IMG/VR virus record: IMGVR_UViG_3300032285_003395
Location: 33,666 to 97,665 of that record
Reading direction: 5' to 3' (one strand)
DNA: 64,000 nt
Source: a virus
Each line of letters opens with the position of its first letter. The first letter of the stretch is position 1. The position numbers were made by a program, and so were the translations under genes. The notes under the pieces were generated by a model. It had not been told where the DNA came from, ran no database searches, and saw only the letters and a program-made list of their open reading frames with translations. Below, piece by piece: positions 38,469-48,227 of the stretch.

Positions 38469-38976
38469 TTATGAAGAAAACAAAGATAAGTTTTGGGAAG
38501 TAAATCCAGAGTTTAAATTTGTAGAACCTTATGCTAGTTTTTATAAATCAATTAAAGATAAAAAACTTACATCTAAATATATGTGGGCTATTTTTTTATT
38601 GTGTGATATTAATAGTCCTAAGTTAAGATTAAGAGATGATGAAAGAAGAGAAGAAATTAAAGTTTATTTTATTAAAGAAGATGACTTTGATTTTTCAAGA
38701 TTAGATGAATTAATATCAGCTTATTCTAAAACTGCTATGACAAAGATACAAAGAGAATTAAAGTCTTGGCAAGATAAGATTGAGGAAAGAAATAAATTTA
38801 TTGAAAGCCAAAAGTATAATGAAAGAACCTTTGAAATGTTAGATAAAATGATGAAGGAGTCTAAACCTATCTGGGAAGCTTTTGGTAAAATATATAAAGA
38901 GTATCAAGCAGAGAATATAGAGACAAGAGCTAGAGGTGGTAGACAAGAATCTTTTGCAGAAAAATTATTAAATTAA
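38440..38976 (+). CDS. conserved pre-terminase protein
   Basis: 178 residues from the ATG at 38440; an in-frame ATG at 38377 would overlap the SET-like gene more deeply. FWEVNPEFKFVEPYASFYKS, MWAIFLLCDINSPKL, then a long coiled coil (IQRELKSWQDKIEERNKFIE) and GGRQESFAEKLLN at the end. I recognise this arrangement from proteins encoded ahead of the terminase in crAss-like and other Bacteroidota phages; a packaging or head-assembly role is inferred from that place. Confidence 0.6.
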   Translation: MDYCLIQNTNYEENKDKFWEVNPEFKFVEPYASFYKSIKDKKLTSKYMWAIFLLCDINSPKLRLRDDERREEIKVYFIKEDDFDFSRLDELISAYSKTAMTKIQRELKSWQDKIEERNKFIESQKYNERTFEMLDKMMKESKPIWEAFGKIYKEYQAENIETRARGGRQESFAEKLLN

Positions 38977-38999
38977 ACTTACACACAAAATAATAAATT

Positions 39000-39209
39000 A
39001 TGTATCCAGTAAATAAACCTAACAAATATAATACACCAAAACAAAGAGAAAGATTTGCACTAAAAGAAGGACAATACTTTTGGCTGTCTAGTGTAATGAA
39101 AACTTATAATAAAGAACAACAAGAAACTTATCAAAGAAACTTAGAGGAACAACAATTAAAAGAAACTCCTCAATTACTTGCAGAACAAACCAATGATAAT
39201 ACTAATTGA
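39000..39209 (+). CDS. small unknown protein before TerL
   Basis: 69 residues, Gln/Asn-rich and hydrophilic, MYPVNKPNKYNTPKQRERF at the N-terminus. It is probably largely unstructured or coiled coil. Overlaps the next gene by 17 bases. A small-terminase role cannot be judged from sequence. Confidence 0.45.
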   Translation: MYPVNKPNKYNTPKQRERFALKEGQYFWLSSVMKTYNKEQQETYQRNLEEQQLKETPQLLAEQTNDNTN

Positions 39210-39411
39210 TACAGAAGATAAAATAATTGAAGTAGATCATACCTCAGAAAAAGTATTAACATTTAATACACTTGCAGAAGTATTAATGGTTTTTAATTCA
39301 TATAAACATATTTCTTTAAAAGATTATAAGAAGAATGTTGCTAAAGAAATTAGTAACTTAAAATATGATTTACATGATGTTAAACCTAAAGAACCTAATA
39401 TGAAAAAATAA
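39193..39411 (+). CDS. small unknown protein overlapping TerL start
   Basis: 72 residues from the ATG at 39193 (MIILIDTEDKIIEVDHTSEK); an upstream TTG in frame is less likely. It has an alpha/beta start and a basic C-terminal half. Its last base is the first base of the terminase gene, implying coupled translation. A small-terminase candidate by place, unsupported by motif. Confidence 0.45.
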   Translation: MIILIDTEDKIIEVDHTSEKVLTFNTLAEVLMVFNSYKHISLKDYKKNVAKEISNLKYDLHDVKPKEPNMKK

Positions 39412-41717
39412 TGCAAATAAATACAGATTTATTATTTCCTGTAATAGAAGATAATTCAGATTTTATTAAAGTACATCCAACACTACACCCAAGTAGTACA
39501 GCTTATGAATTATACTGGAAAGAAGAATTAAATAGATTAGTTTATGGCTATTGGGGTACAGAAAATACTAGTCAAGGAATAAGATATAGATATATTCCTC
39601 CACAACTTTATTACTTTATTAACTATCATACTATGATGGTTACAGTAAAAAAACAAAGGATTAAGAGTAGACCTTATTTATGGGATATAAATTATACCAT
39701 TATGAACCTTTGGTTTATTGCTAGAGGTTTTAGTGGTTTTAAAGATGATGATAATTATACTTGTAATTATACTGTATATTTAAAAGAACAAAGATTAAAG
39801 TATCCTAACAATCCAGATATACCTTTACATTTATTAGAAACACTAACTGATAATTGTTACAAAGAAGATGGTACATTAAAAGAATATATTGATCCATTAG
39901 AATACTTAAACTCTACACATAAAGAAAAATTAGGTATTCCTCTGTATGATAATTATTCTTATAACCTATTTTTATTTGGTTCAAGAGGGGGTGGTAAGTC
40001 TTTTATGGCATCAGCTATACTAGAGCATGAGTATTTAACTGATGGTGCTAAAACTTTAGAAGACTTTTTAGGTAAGAAAAATAAAGTAGAAATATTTTGT
40101 GGAGCACCTATTGCATCTAAATCTTCTGACTTACTAAATAAATTAAAAGACTCTTTTGATAATTTACCTGGAGAATATTCAGATGGTAGAGAGATGTTTC
40201 CTCCTCCATTCTCAAGACAAAGTTCTGGTACATTAAAAGTTGGTAACTCAAAAAATCCATATAGATTTCATTATGAAAAAAAGATTGGTAATACTGTTAA
40301 GCTAGTAGGTACTGGTACTTTATTAAAACATGAAACCTTTAAAGATAATAAACAAGCTGCAGTTGGAGGAAGGTATACTGTTATAGTAATAGAAGAGGTT
40401 GGTTTGGAAGAAAGCTTATTAACTATTCATGGAGCCAATAGATCTACACAAGACTTGGGTACAGGTAAATTCGGATCTTCATTATACATTGGTACATCAG
40501 GAGATGTAGACAAAGTTATTGAAACAGAGATTATATTTAGAGATCCTGAAGCTTATGACTTTTTAAGTTTTAATGATATTTATGAAGGTAGAAATAGGAT
40601 AGGATTTTTTCTTCCAGCTTATTATACTAATGAAATGTTTAAAGATAAGAATGGTAATACAGATGTAGCCAAGTCTTTAGAGTATGAAATGTATGAAAGA
40701 GAGAAAGCTAAGAAGGCAAATAATACAGTAGCTTATGATGAGTTAATAATGTCTAGACCTATTAAACCATCTGAAATGTTTTTATCCAGAACAGGAAATA
40801 AATTCCCTATTGCTATGCTTAGAGAAGTACAAGCAGATAATGATAGATTTCAATATAAAAAACATTTAAGAACTATTGGTAATTTAATTCCAGATAAAGA
40901 TTTAATTTATGGAGTTAGGTTTAAAGCTAATACAGATTTAAGACCAATAGATAGATTTCCTCATGATCAAAAAGGAGATTTAAAAGGTGCTTGGGAATTT
41001 TATGAACATCCACCTGCAGGTATTATACCATCTAATCTTTATAGAATAGTATATGACCCTATTAAAGATGAAGGTGGTGGTACATCATTAGCAGCTATTT
41101 ATGTATATAAATCTAATAATACTGTTGATGCTAATGGTAATGAAATAATAGCTTGGTGGGTAGGTAGATATGATATGCCAGATGAAATACATTTTCAATG
41201 TGTATTAGCTGCTAAATATTTTAATGCTCAAGTAATGTTTGAGAATAACATTATTGACTTTAAAAACTATTGTATGCGTACTGGTAACTATCATATATTA
41301 GCACCAACTCCAAAACAAATTATAGAAAAAGCTATTAAAGATCCTACATTAAAATATGATGTTGGAGTACCTATGACAGCTCCTCTTAAAGATTATTCAT
41401 TGAGATTGGCTCAACAATGGTTATTAGAAGATAAGAAAAAATATACAGAAGAATTAATTGATGGTACTAAGAGAGAAGTTATTATTAGAAACTTAAATAC
41501 TGTTAAAGATGATCTTCTTTTAGAGGAGTTAATACAATATAATAATAAAGGTAACTTTGACCGTGTGTCTGCATTTTTATTATTAATGCTTTGGATTGAG
41601 CAAGATAAAGAATTAGTAGTTATAGAGTCTGAAGAAATTGTTAAGAAAACAAGTACAGACTTTTATAAAGAATTGCATAATAATAGGTTAAAAAATAAAG
41701 TTTTAATAAATTATTAA
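39411..41717 (+). CDS. terminase large subunit
   Basis: 768 residues. The packaging ATPase shows Walker A GSRGGGKS (190-197), Walker B TVIVIEE (323-329) with the catalytic Glu pair, and a conserved coupling segment after it (GTSGDVDK). The C-terminal RNase-H-like nuclease begins with YRIVYDPIKDEGG (about 544-556) and ends near the aspartate region around FDRVSAFLLL. It cuts concatemeric DNA and pumps it into the prohead through the portal encoded next. Size and order fit crAss-like terminases. Confidence 0.95.
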   Translation: MQINTDLLFPVIEDNSDFIKVHPTLHPSSTAYELYWKEELNRLVYGYWGTENTSQGIRYRYIPPQLYYFINYHTMMVTVKKQRIKSRPYLWDINYTIMNLWFIARGFSGFKDDDNYTCNYTVYLKEQRLKYPNNPDIPLHLLETLTDNCYKEDGTLKEYIDPLEYLNSTHKEKLGIPLYDNYSYNLFLFGSRGGGKSFMASAILEHEYLTDGAKTLEDFLGKKNKVEIFCGAPIASKSSDLLNKLKDSFDNLPGEYSDGREMFPPPFSRQSSGTLKVGNSKNPYRFHYEKKIGNTVKLVGTGTLLKHETFKDNKQAAVGGRYTVIVIEEVGLEESLLTIHGANRSTQDLGTGKFGSSLYIGTSGDVDKVIETEIIFRDPEAYDFLSFNDIYEGRNRIGFFLPAYYTNEMFKDKNGNTDVAKSLEYEMYEREKAKKANNTVAYDELIMSRPIKPSEMFLSRTGNKFPIAMLREVQADNDRFQYKKHLRTIGNLIPDKDLIYGVRFKANTDLRPIDRFPHDQKGDLKGAWEFYEHPPAGIIPSNLYRIVYDPIKDEGGGTSLAAIYVYKSNNTVDANGNEIIAWWVGRYDMPDEIHFQCVLAAKYFNAQVMFENNIIDFKNYCMRTGNYHILAPTPKQIIEKAIKDPTLKYDVGVPMTAPLKDYSLRLAQQWLLEDKKKYTEELIDGTKREVIIRNLNTVKDDLLLEELIQYNNKGNFDRVSAFLLLMLWIEQDKELVVIESEEIVKKTSTDFYKELHNNRLKNKVLINY

Positions 41718-41725
41718 TTTTTTTT

Positions 41726-41733
41726 TATATTTG
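41726..41733 (+). promoter_or_regulatory. promoter -7 box (TATATTTG) before portal
   Basis: TATATTTG followed by CAAT, exact TAnnTTTG match, between the terminase stop and the portal ATG at 41753, about 19 bases upstream of it. Confidence 0.55.
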
Positions 41734-41752
41734 CAATTTAAATTCATTTTGA

Positions 41753-44245
41753 ATGGTAGTAAGTGAAAATATAATTAGTAGTGTACTGTTGTCTCAACAA
41801 GGTACAGACAGGTATTCTTATAAGAAAAAGATAGAAGATAACTATGCTTGGGCTAGAGCCAAGATGGATTATTTTGCTAATCAATACAACTATTATAATG
41901 AAAGAAAAGAAAAGTTTAAAATAAATTATGAATTGTTTAATGGTAGAATGGACTTTGACAGTTACTTAGATACTGGTAAAGTTATATCTACTGAATTAGG
42001 AATTGATATTCCTGAAATGGAATTTAATAAGAGTGATTATATTCACTTCCCTATATTACAAACAGTACTACAAGATTTAGAAGGAGAAGAAATTAAAAGA
42101 CCTTTTAACTTAAGAGTAGTAACAACTAGTTCTAATAGTGAATCTGTTAGACAAAAAACCAGAAGAGATTTATTAGTTGAAAATACTGTTAAGATAGTTA
42201 GAGAAAAACTACTTAAAAAAATTCAACAAGAGAATGATAAAAAGTTAGAGGAAGCCAAAGCTAATATGGACCCTAACACAACTCCAGACTATGTTCAAAA
42301 GTTAGAAGAAATTCAACAAAGTTTAAATGATCAGATTGAGGAAACAATGCATAGAATGACTCCTCCTGAAGTAGAAACTTATATGGCAACTAACTTTAGA
42401 CTTCCAGAAGAAAAGTTAACAGATGAAATCTTACAGTATCATATAAGAACTGATAGATTAAAGTTTGTATTTGATAAAGGTTGGAAAGATGTTATTATTA
42501 CTGGTGAAGAAGTTTATTGGACTGGTGAATGGAATGGTAAACCTATTATTAAAGTATGTAATCCTTTATACTTTAATTATTCTAAATCAAAAGATTTAGA
42601 TTACTTAGATGAATCAGATTGGTGTACTTATGATGAGTATCTTTCTATATATGAAATATACCAACACTTTGGTAACTTAATTACAGAAGAAGAAAGAGAA
42701 GTGTTAGATAAATATGAATCTACATTAAACTCTCCAGGTGATTCTAAAGTATGGGAAGTTATTCCTAATGCTATTATGAATCCTACCAATGTAGAAACTA
42801 CACCATCTTGGTTAGATCCTTGGCAAGATGATTACAATGATAATTACAAAACAAGAAGAATAAGAGTAACTCACGTTGTTTGGAAAACTCTTAAGAAGAT
42901 TAAATATATTTATAGATTAAATGAGAATGGTACTTTAGAAAAAAATATAGTTGATGAAACTTATGTTTTTGACAAATCTAAAGATATTAAACAAGAAACT
43001 CTTTGGATACCAGAATACTGGCAAGGATATAAAATATTTACACATCCAAAGATTTATTTAAAGATAGAACCTATTCCTAATCAATATAGAGATATTGATA
43101 ATCCTTTTCAAATTAGAGGACCATATACAGGAACTGTTTACTCTGCTAGAAACTCTGCACCTATTTCAATAACAGACTTGGGAAAACCATGGCAATTTTT
43201 ATATAATGTAATTGTCAACCAGATTATTGAAATTATGAAAACTGATATAGGTAATATCTTATTAGGATTACAAGAACAAATTCCTAAGGATTTAACACCT
43301 ACTCAATGGATGACTTATATTAAGAAATTTAAAGTAGCTTTGATTAGTGCTTCAAGAGATGGAGACTTAAGAAGTATGGGTATAGATCCACAATATTGGA
43401 AAACTATTAATCTATCTCATACACAAGATATTGCACAAAAATTAAACCTATTAGATTATATTGAAAGAAAAATGACTCAATCAATGAGTTATAACCCTGC
43501 TAGATTAGGTATGCAATCTCCTTATGAAAGTGTGGGTAACAATCAACAAAATTTAATACAGTCTTCTAATCAAACAGAAAAGTGGTTTTATATGCACAAT
43601 TATGTAAAAGAAAGAACTACTGAAAACTTTATTGAAATATGTAAAGTTATTTATAAAGAAAATCCTTTAAGAGCTTCTTATATACTTTCAGATCTTAGTG
43701 TAGCCACATTAAATACAGATCTTGCAAACTTTGCTAACTATAATTACAAAGTATATATTACCAATACATTAAAAGATACAGAAGTTATTTCTCAATTAAA
43801 GAGTTTAATACAACCTATTATTCAAAATAGTGGAGGTGATTTAAGAGTAGTTAGTGAAATTTTAACTTCTGAGAATGCTACAGAGATTAAAAATATTATT
43901 AACAAGATACAAGAAGAAAAAGAATTGAAGCAAGATCAAATGCAAAAAGAACAACAGCAACAACAAATGCAAATGCAACAAATGCAAATACAAATGCAAC
44001 AACAAAAGATGGCATTTGAAAAACAAATTGCTGATGATAAAAATGCAACTACTTTAAAGGCTGCTGATATAAGTGCATCTAGATTTGCTGCTATGAATGA
44101 TGTTAATCAAAACAAAGAAAATGATTTGATTGAGTTAGAAAAATTAAAGGAAGAGAATAGTTTAAAAAACAATATAGAAGCTGAGAAATTAAAACAAATT
44201 GAGTTACAAAATAAAAAATTAGAAAAAGAAATAAAAGTTATTTAA
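41753..44245 (+). CDS. portal protein
   Basis: 830 residues, consistent with crAss-like portals, directly after TerL. The central part contains the typical sequence of strands and long helices, including WTGEWNGKPIIKVCNPLYF, ISITDLGKPWQFLYNVIVNQ and the stem helix around LDYIERKMTQSMSYNPARLG. The last 150 residues are a Gln/Met-rich coiled coil (repeated QQQMQMQQ type stretches) and a charged helix, perhaps the barrel or a scaffold contact. It forms the dodecameric ring for DNA entry. Identification rests on place, length and fold pattern. Confidence 0.88.
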   Translation: MVVSENIISSVLLSQQGTDRYSYKKKIEDNYAWARAKMDYFANQYNYYNERKEKFKINYELFNGRMDFDSYLDTGKVISTELGIDIPEMEFNKSDYIHFPILQTVLQDLEGEEIKRPFNLRVVTTSSNSESVRQKTRRDLLVENTVKIVREKLLKKIQQENDKKLEEAKANMDPNTTPDYVQKLEEIQQSLNDQIEETMHRMTPPEVETYMATNFRLPEEKLTDEILQYHIRTDRLKFVFDKGWKDVIITGEEVYWTGEWNGKPIIKVCNPLYFNYSKSKDLDYLDESDWCTYDEYLSIYEIYQHFGNLITEEEREVLDKYESTLNSPGDSKVWEVIPNAIMNPTNVETTPSWLDPWQDDYNDNYKTRRIRVTHVVWKTLKKIKYIYRLNENGTLEKNIVDETYVFDKSKDIKQETLWIPEYWQGYKIFTHPKIYLKIEPIPNQYRDIDNPFQIRGPYTGTVYSARNSAPISITDLGKPWQFLYNVIVNQIIEIMKTDIGNILLGLQEQIPKDLTPTQWMTYIKKFKVALISASRDGDLRSMGIDPQYWKTINLSHTQDIAQKLNLLDYIERKMTQSMSYNPARLGMQSPYESVGNNQQNLIQSSNQTEKWFYMHNYVKERTTENFIEICKVIYKENPLRASYILSDLSVATLNTDLANFANYNYKVYITNTLKDTEVISQLKSLIQPIIQNSGGDLRVVSEILTSENATEIKNIINKIQEEKELKQDQMQKEQQQQQMQMQQMQIQMQQQKMAFEKQIADDKNATTLKAADISASRFAAMNDVNQNKENDLIELEKLKEENSLKNNIEAEKLKQIELQNKKLEKEIKVI

Positions 44246-44352
44246 TTCTAAAATATAATTTTTTAAATTTGTAAAGCCTTATAAACAAAGAGTTTATTTT
44301 AAAATTTTTAATTTATTAAAAAAATAAATTAAAAAATAAAATAATTTTTTTT

Positions 44353-44360
44353 GAATTTTG
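44353..44360 (+). promoter_or_regulatory. promoter-like box (GAATTTTG) before the scaffold gene
   Basis: GAATTTTG followed by CAGT, one mismatch to TAnnTTTG, 43 bases before the ATG at 44404 in a 158-base gap. The rest of that gap is an AT-rich tract with a TTTATTAAAAAAATAAA inverted repeat and no gene. Confidence 0.4.
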
Positions 44361-44403
44361 CAGTACAAAACAATTAATTTTTACCCACATAAAACAATAT
44401 AAT

Positions 44404-45528
44404 ATGCAAGAAAACAGTTTGGATTTTGAGATCCTAGAATTTAATGATAATATTATCAATGATGATAATCTTACAGACAAAATAGATTCAATTAATGAGT
44501 TTGAATCAGACTCTGAAGAAGAAGAAACTGAAAATGATTTAATTAATCCTGAGTTAGTTGATGAAGAAAATTTAGATGAGTTAGATCTTTCAGATGAAGA
44601 AAAGTCTACCATTCTAAATAAAAAGAATAAAGATAAAAAAATAGAAGAAGAATTTAATTCTGATTCTGATGATGAAGATGATGAAGAAGTAAATCCTTTA
44701 AAAGTATTTGCTTCAGAGCTAGCAGAAAAAAGACTATTAAATTTACCAGAGGATTGGGATGGTGATGAAGATGCTTTGTTTGAGGCTTATGAAAATACAG
44801 TTGAAGACAGAGCTTTACAAATGGTGAAACAAGCTTACAAAGTTGATGATCCAAAAGTAGATGGCGTTCTTAAATTTTTAAAAAATGGTGGAGATATAAA
44901 TGAATATATTTCTACTTACGAACAAACAAACTGGGTTGATGTAAACATTGAAGATGAAGATAATGCAACTGCATTAGTAAAAAATTATCTTTTAAATGTA
45001 AAAGGTTTGGATGAAGAGGAGTCTGAAGAATTGGTAGAAGGTTATAAAGAAAAAGGAAAACTATTTAACCAAGCTAGTAAAATTCAATCAGAACTACAAA
45101 GCTTTAGAGAAACACAACAACAAAAGTTAATTGAATCTCAAGAAGAATATATGAAACTTCAAAGAGAACAATATGTAAAAACAGTTTCTAAGATTAGAGA
45201 AGTTATTAAATCTGGAAAAAGTAATAATGTAGTTATTGCTAAAAATGAAAAAAGTAACTTTGAAGATTTTATCTTTTCTCCATTAGATATTAAAAATGAT
45301 AAAGGAGATGTTGTAGGAAACTCAACAGGATTTAAAAAAGTATTAAATGAATATTTATCAGATCCTGAAAAGATGGTAGCATTAGCTTATAAACTATATG
45401 AAGGACTATCTGATAAATCTGATAAAATAGAAGTTGAAAGTAGGGTTAAAAGTAGACTAGCTGAAACTTTAAAAAAGAAGTCTGGTAAACAAAAACCTGA
45501 GACAATTAAATTAGAATTCATAAATTAA
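44404..45528 (+). CDS. acidic scaffold-like protein
   Basis: 374 residues. The N-terminal 110 are extremely acidic (many D/E, for example DSDDEDDEEVNPL), the middle has a globular part (RLLNLPEDWDGDEDALFEAY) and the C-terminal third contains a long charged coiled coil. Acidic, elongated proteins between portal and capsid genes are typical capsid scaffolds, removed during head maturation, possibly by the ClpP-like protease upstream. No direct family match claimed. Confidence 0.7.
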   Translation: MQENSLDFEILEFNDNIINDDNLTDKIDSINEFESDSEEEETENDLINPELVDEENLDELDLSDEEKSTILNKKNKDKKIEEEFNSDSDDEDDEEVNPLKVFASELAEKRLLNLPEDWDGDEDALFEAYENTVEDRALQMVKQAYKVDDPKVDGVLKFLKNGGDINEYISTYEQTNWVDVNIEDEDNATALVKNYLLNVKGLDEEESEELVEGYKEKGKLFNQASKIQSELQSFRETQQQKLIESQEEYMKLQREQYVKTVSKIREVIKSGKSNNVVIAKNEKSNFEDFIFSPLDIKNDKGDVVGNSTGFKKVLNEYLSDPEKMVALAYKLYEGLSDKSDKIEVESRVKSRLAETLKKKSGKQKPETIKLEFIN

Positions 45529-45559
45529 AATATTCAAAAAAAAATAAAATTAAACTAAC

Positions 45560-47137
45560 ATGAAATTATCACAAAGTAAATTCGGTATTATAAAAGCACC
45601 TATGCTTACGGGAGATCGTAACTGGGGTATGAATTATACCAATCTAAATAACCTTTACCAAGCAGGTCTTATTAAGACTGATGTAGAGGCTTTGGGTGGT
45701 ATGGGTCAATTGGCTTCTATGAAAACATTGTTTGATGGAACATCTCCATTATTGGAACTTGCACAAGGTGCTGATGTTATCACTGTAGAGGGTAACAAAG
45801 TAGAGTGGGAGTTCATGGTATCTGGTTACAGACCAGCTCTATTGATTGAAGACGTTGAGCCTTCTAACACTACAAAAGGTATTGCTCAAAGACCTTTTAA
45901 AATTAAAATTGATTTGGGTACTTATGTTGAAGGAGATACTTTGGTATTTACAGATAGTAAAAAATTCAACATGCGTGTAATGTCTGCAGGTCAAAAAGAT
46001 GGATCAGCTACAGTTTATACTGTTAAGTTGATGACTGATGATCCGACATTATTTGTACCAACTGATCTATTTGTTATTGGATCAAGAATTATGAAAATGG
46101 CTTCTACTTATTCTGAGGCATCTGTTAAAGGTGGTTCAATGAGTGTTGATTCAATCGGAAAAATTAAATTCCGTTCTGGTCTTTCTAGATTTAGAAAACA
46201 ATATCAAATGACAGGAGATGCTGCTCAAAGAAAATTGAATGGTAATTTGACTGAGGCTGACTTGTTGATCCTTGCAGGAAGAAAACAAGGTGAGTCTGTT
46301 GATTCATTCCAAAAAAGAATTGTTGCTGCTATGAATACTAAAAACAAAGGTAATATGTATATTACTTCAGTAGCAGAGGTTAAATTCAACAAAGAGTTTG
46401 AAATGGAAAAAGAACTTCACTTGATGTATCAAAGAAGTACTTCTACAGTTGTTGATGATTCTACAGGATACTATGTAAACCAAGGACCAGGTCTTCAAGA
46501 AATTCTAGAAGATGGATACAGAGAATACTATAACACTTTCTCTATTGGTTTGATCAAAGATTTCTTGACAGATATTTTCTTTGGTAGAGTTGCTTATGAC
46601 CAACGTAATGTTGTAATGTGGACTGGTGAGATTGGATTGAGAAAATTTGACGAAGCTATCAACCAAATTACACAAGGATACTTCAAAGATATGAAAGACT
46701 ATTTCATCAAAACTGATGGAACTTCATTGGTACCAGGTGGACCAAAAGGATTGTCTTACACTGAAACTCCTTGGACACAATATACATTGAAATTTGGAGG
46801 TTCATTGACAGTTATGCACATGAAAGCTTATGATGACGTTACATTTAACACTATACTTGATGAAAATGGTTACCCAGCTGAATCTTCAAGATTTACATTT
46901 GTAAACTATGGTTTGGGAGATGGTTTTGGTAAAAACATTTCTTACTTGAAATCTACAAGAAATGCAGCTTATGGTTACACAGGTGGTTTGTCAAACCCTT
47001 ATGGAAATAACCAAGGTGCAATGATGTCTCACGCAGGTGACTTCTGGACAGTTCATAGAATGGAAGATGCAGGTATCATGGTTAAAGATGTTACTAAATG
47101 TGGTGAGCTTATTCCAGCTGTATTGAGAGGAAAATAA
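45560..47137 (+). CDS. major capsid protein
   Basis: 525 residues, immediately after portal and scaffold-like genes and followed by a strong terminator. The start MKLSQSKFGIIKAPMLTGDR and the region FLTDIFFGRVAYDQRNVVMW resemble crAss-like HK97-fold capsid proteins. Codon choice is distinct: Leu is largely TTG and Gly GGT, with AAC/ATC more frequent than in neighbours, as expected for the most abundant virion protein. Confidence 0.9.
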   Translation: MKLSQSKFGIIKAPMLTGDRNWGMNYTNLNNLYQAGLIKTDVEALGGMGQLASMKTLFDGTSPLLELAQGADVITVEGNKVEWEFMVSGYRPALLIEDVEPSNTTKGIAQRPFKIKIDLGTYVEGDTLVFTDSKKFNMRVMSAGQKDGSATVYTVKLMTDDPTLFVPTDLFVIGSRIMKMASTYSEASVKGGSMSVDSIGKIKFRSGLSRFRKQYQMTGDAAQRKLNGNLTEADLLILAGRKQGESVDSFQKRIVAAMNTKNKGNMYITSVAEVKFNKEFEMEKELHLMYQRSTSTVVDDSTGYYVNQGPGLQEILEDGYREYYNTFSIGLIKDFLTDIFFGRVAYDQRNVVMWTGEIGLRKFDEAINQITQGYFKDMKDYFIKTDGTSLVPGGPKGLSYTETPWTQYTLKFGGSLTVMHMKAYDDVTFNTILDENGYPAESSRFTFVNYGLGDGFGKNISYLKSTRNAAYGYTGGLSNPYGNNQGAMMSHAGDFWTVHRMEDAGIMVKDVTKCGELIPAVLRGK

Positions 47138-47152
47138 TTAACTTAGGCTTTA

Positions 47153-47185
47153 GGGTATGAGCCACCTAATCATACCCTTTTTTTT
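47153..47185 (+). terminator. intrinsic terminator after the capsid gene
   Basis: GGGTATG (47153-47159) pairs with CATACCC (47171-47177), 11-base loop, followed by eight T residues (47178-47185). It would limit read-through from the highly expressed capsid gene. Confidence 0.85.
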
Positions 47186-47189
47186 CTAC

Positions 47190-47309
47190 AACAAGTAGAA
47201 GGATAGCAGGAGGGAGGTAAGGATCTCTAGGTACAAAAAAACCAAATTAACCAGTTCGAGTCTGAGTCATTGCTACTATTTTTAAACACACAAACAAAAA
47301 TAATACAAT
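47190..47309 (+). other. GC-richer leader with T-arm-like motif
   Basis: About 120 bases between the capsid terminator and the next gene. It has a purine-rich GGATAGCAGGAGGGAGG stretch, then CCAGTTCGAGTCTGAG, whose GTTCGAGTC is a classic tRNA T-loop. AGTAG at 47194-47198 can pair with CTACT at 47273-47277, but no D or anticodon arm can be drawn. Probably a 5' leader or tRNA remnant. Confidence 0.35.
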
Positions 47310-48227
47310 ATGTCAAACACACAAACAAGACCACAAAAAGTAAAAATTTACCCCAATATTTTAAAGAATAAACATTGGCAAGTAAATATAGATCCATCTT
47401 ATAGACAAATAGGTGAGACTTACGCATTCTTAGCTAATAGTAATACTATAAGACCTAATTTTGATAAAGTTACTTATCAATATGTATTAGGACCAATTAA
47501 TGCAAGATATACTCCAGAAGAGATAAATACATTGGTTAAAAAACTTGGATTTAATGATGAAGTTACAGGTGCAAAAATCCAAAGTTCAGATCCAACAAAT
47601 AGATTGGATCCCTTCTTTACAAATAGAAGTTGTAAAGCTAAATTAGGTAGAGATGTTGCATTGCTAGATTTAAGAAATCCTTTGGATGAACTTACCTATG
47701 CAATAATGAGTGCAGATCCTATGACAATTATTGGAGAAAATAATTTGTCTAAACATCCAACAGCAGAGTGGATTATTGCAGATGAAGAAGCAGATGCAGT
47801 AATAAGAGAAAGTAAAAGAGAAAGAAGTAGTAAACTTCACACTAGATTTGAAGCTCTTACTAAATCTCAAAAAAGAAACATGGCTACTGCCCTTGGAATT
47901 AAATTAACAGGAGAAGAAAAAGATGTTATTGTAGAAGATTTATTATATTCTAAAATTACAGAAAATAGTTCTAAAGATACATTATCATCAATACAAGATT
48001 TATTCTTAGAGCTTTCTGATCCTAAAAATAAAGCAAAACTTGAATTAACTGTTACAGTAGAAAAGTTATTTCAATATGCTGTATTAAGAAAAGAAAACAC
48101 AAAAGTATTATTTAATGGAGAGCAACTTTCAACAGATACAATAAATATTGTAGACTTTTTATCAAAGCCTGAAAACTCTGCATTATTATTAACTTTGGAA
48201 GAAGCTTTAAAAGCTAAGATGAAATAA
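47310..48227 (+). CDS. head-associated structural protein
   Basis: 305 residues, after the capsid gene. A basic N-terminal arm (MSNTQTRPQKVKIYPNILK), a mixed middle, and a helical C-terminal half with KSQKRNMATALGIKLTGEEK, which resembles a short SAP-like helix-turn-helix. Place suggests a capsid vertex, neck or head-completion protein. It overlaps the next gene's start by one base. Confidence 0.55.
   Translation: MSNTQTRPQKVKIYPNILKNKHWQVNIDPSYRQIGETYAFLANSNTIRPNFDKVTYQYVLGPINARYTPEEINTLVKKLGFNDEVTGAKIQSSDPTNRLDPFFTNRSCKAKLGRDVALLDLRNPLDELTYAIMSADPMTIIGENNLSKHPTAEWIIADEEADAVIRESKRERSSKLHTRFEALTKSQKRNMATALGIKLTGEEKDVIVEDLLYSKITENSSKDTLSSIQDLFLELSDPKNKAKLELTVTVEKLFQYAVLRKENTKVLFNGEQLSTDTINIVDFLSKPENSALLLTLEEALKAKMK

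Noticed and set aside
44316-44854. Minus-strand serine-rich and histidine-rich frames
   Set aside because: They are antisense to the acidic scaffold-like gene; Ser and His runs are the expected complement of Glu/Asp-rich codons.
47227-47427. Minus-strand frame over the capsid-side leader
   Set aside because: It runs antisense to the start of the clear 305-residue gene, and its composition is that of a shadow frame.
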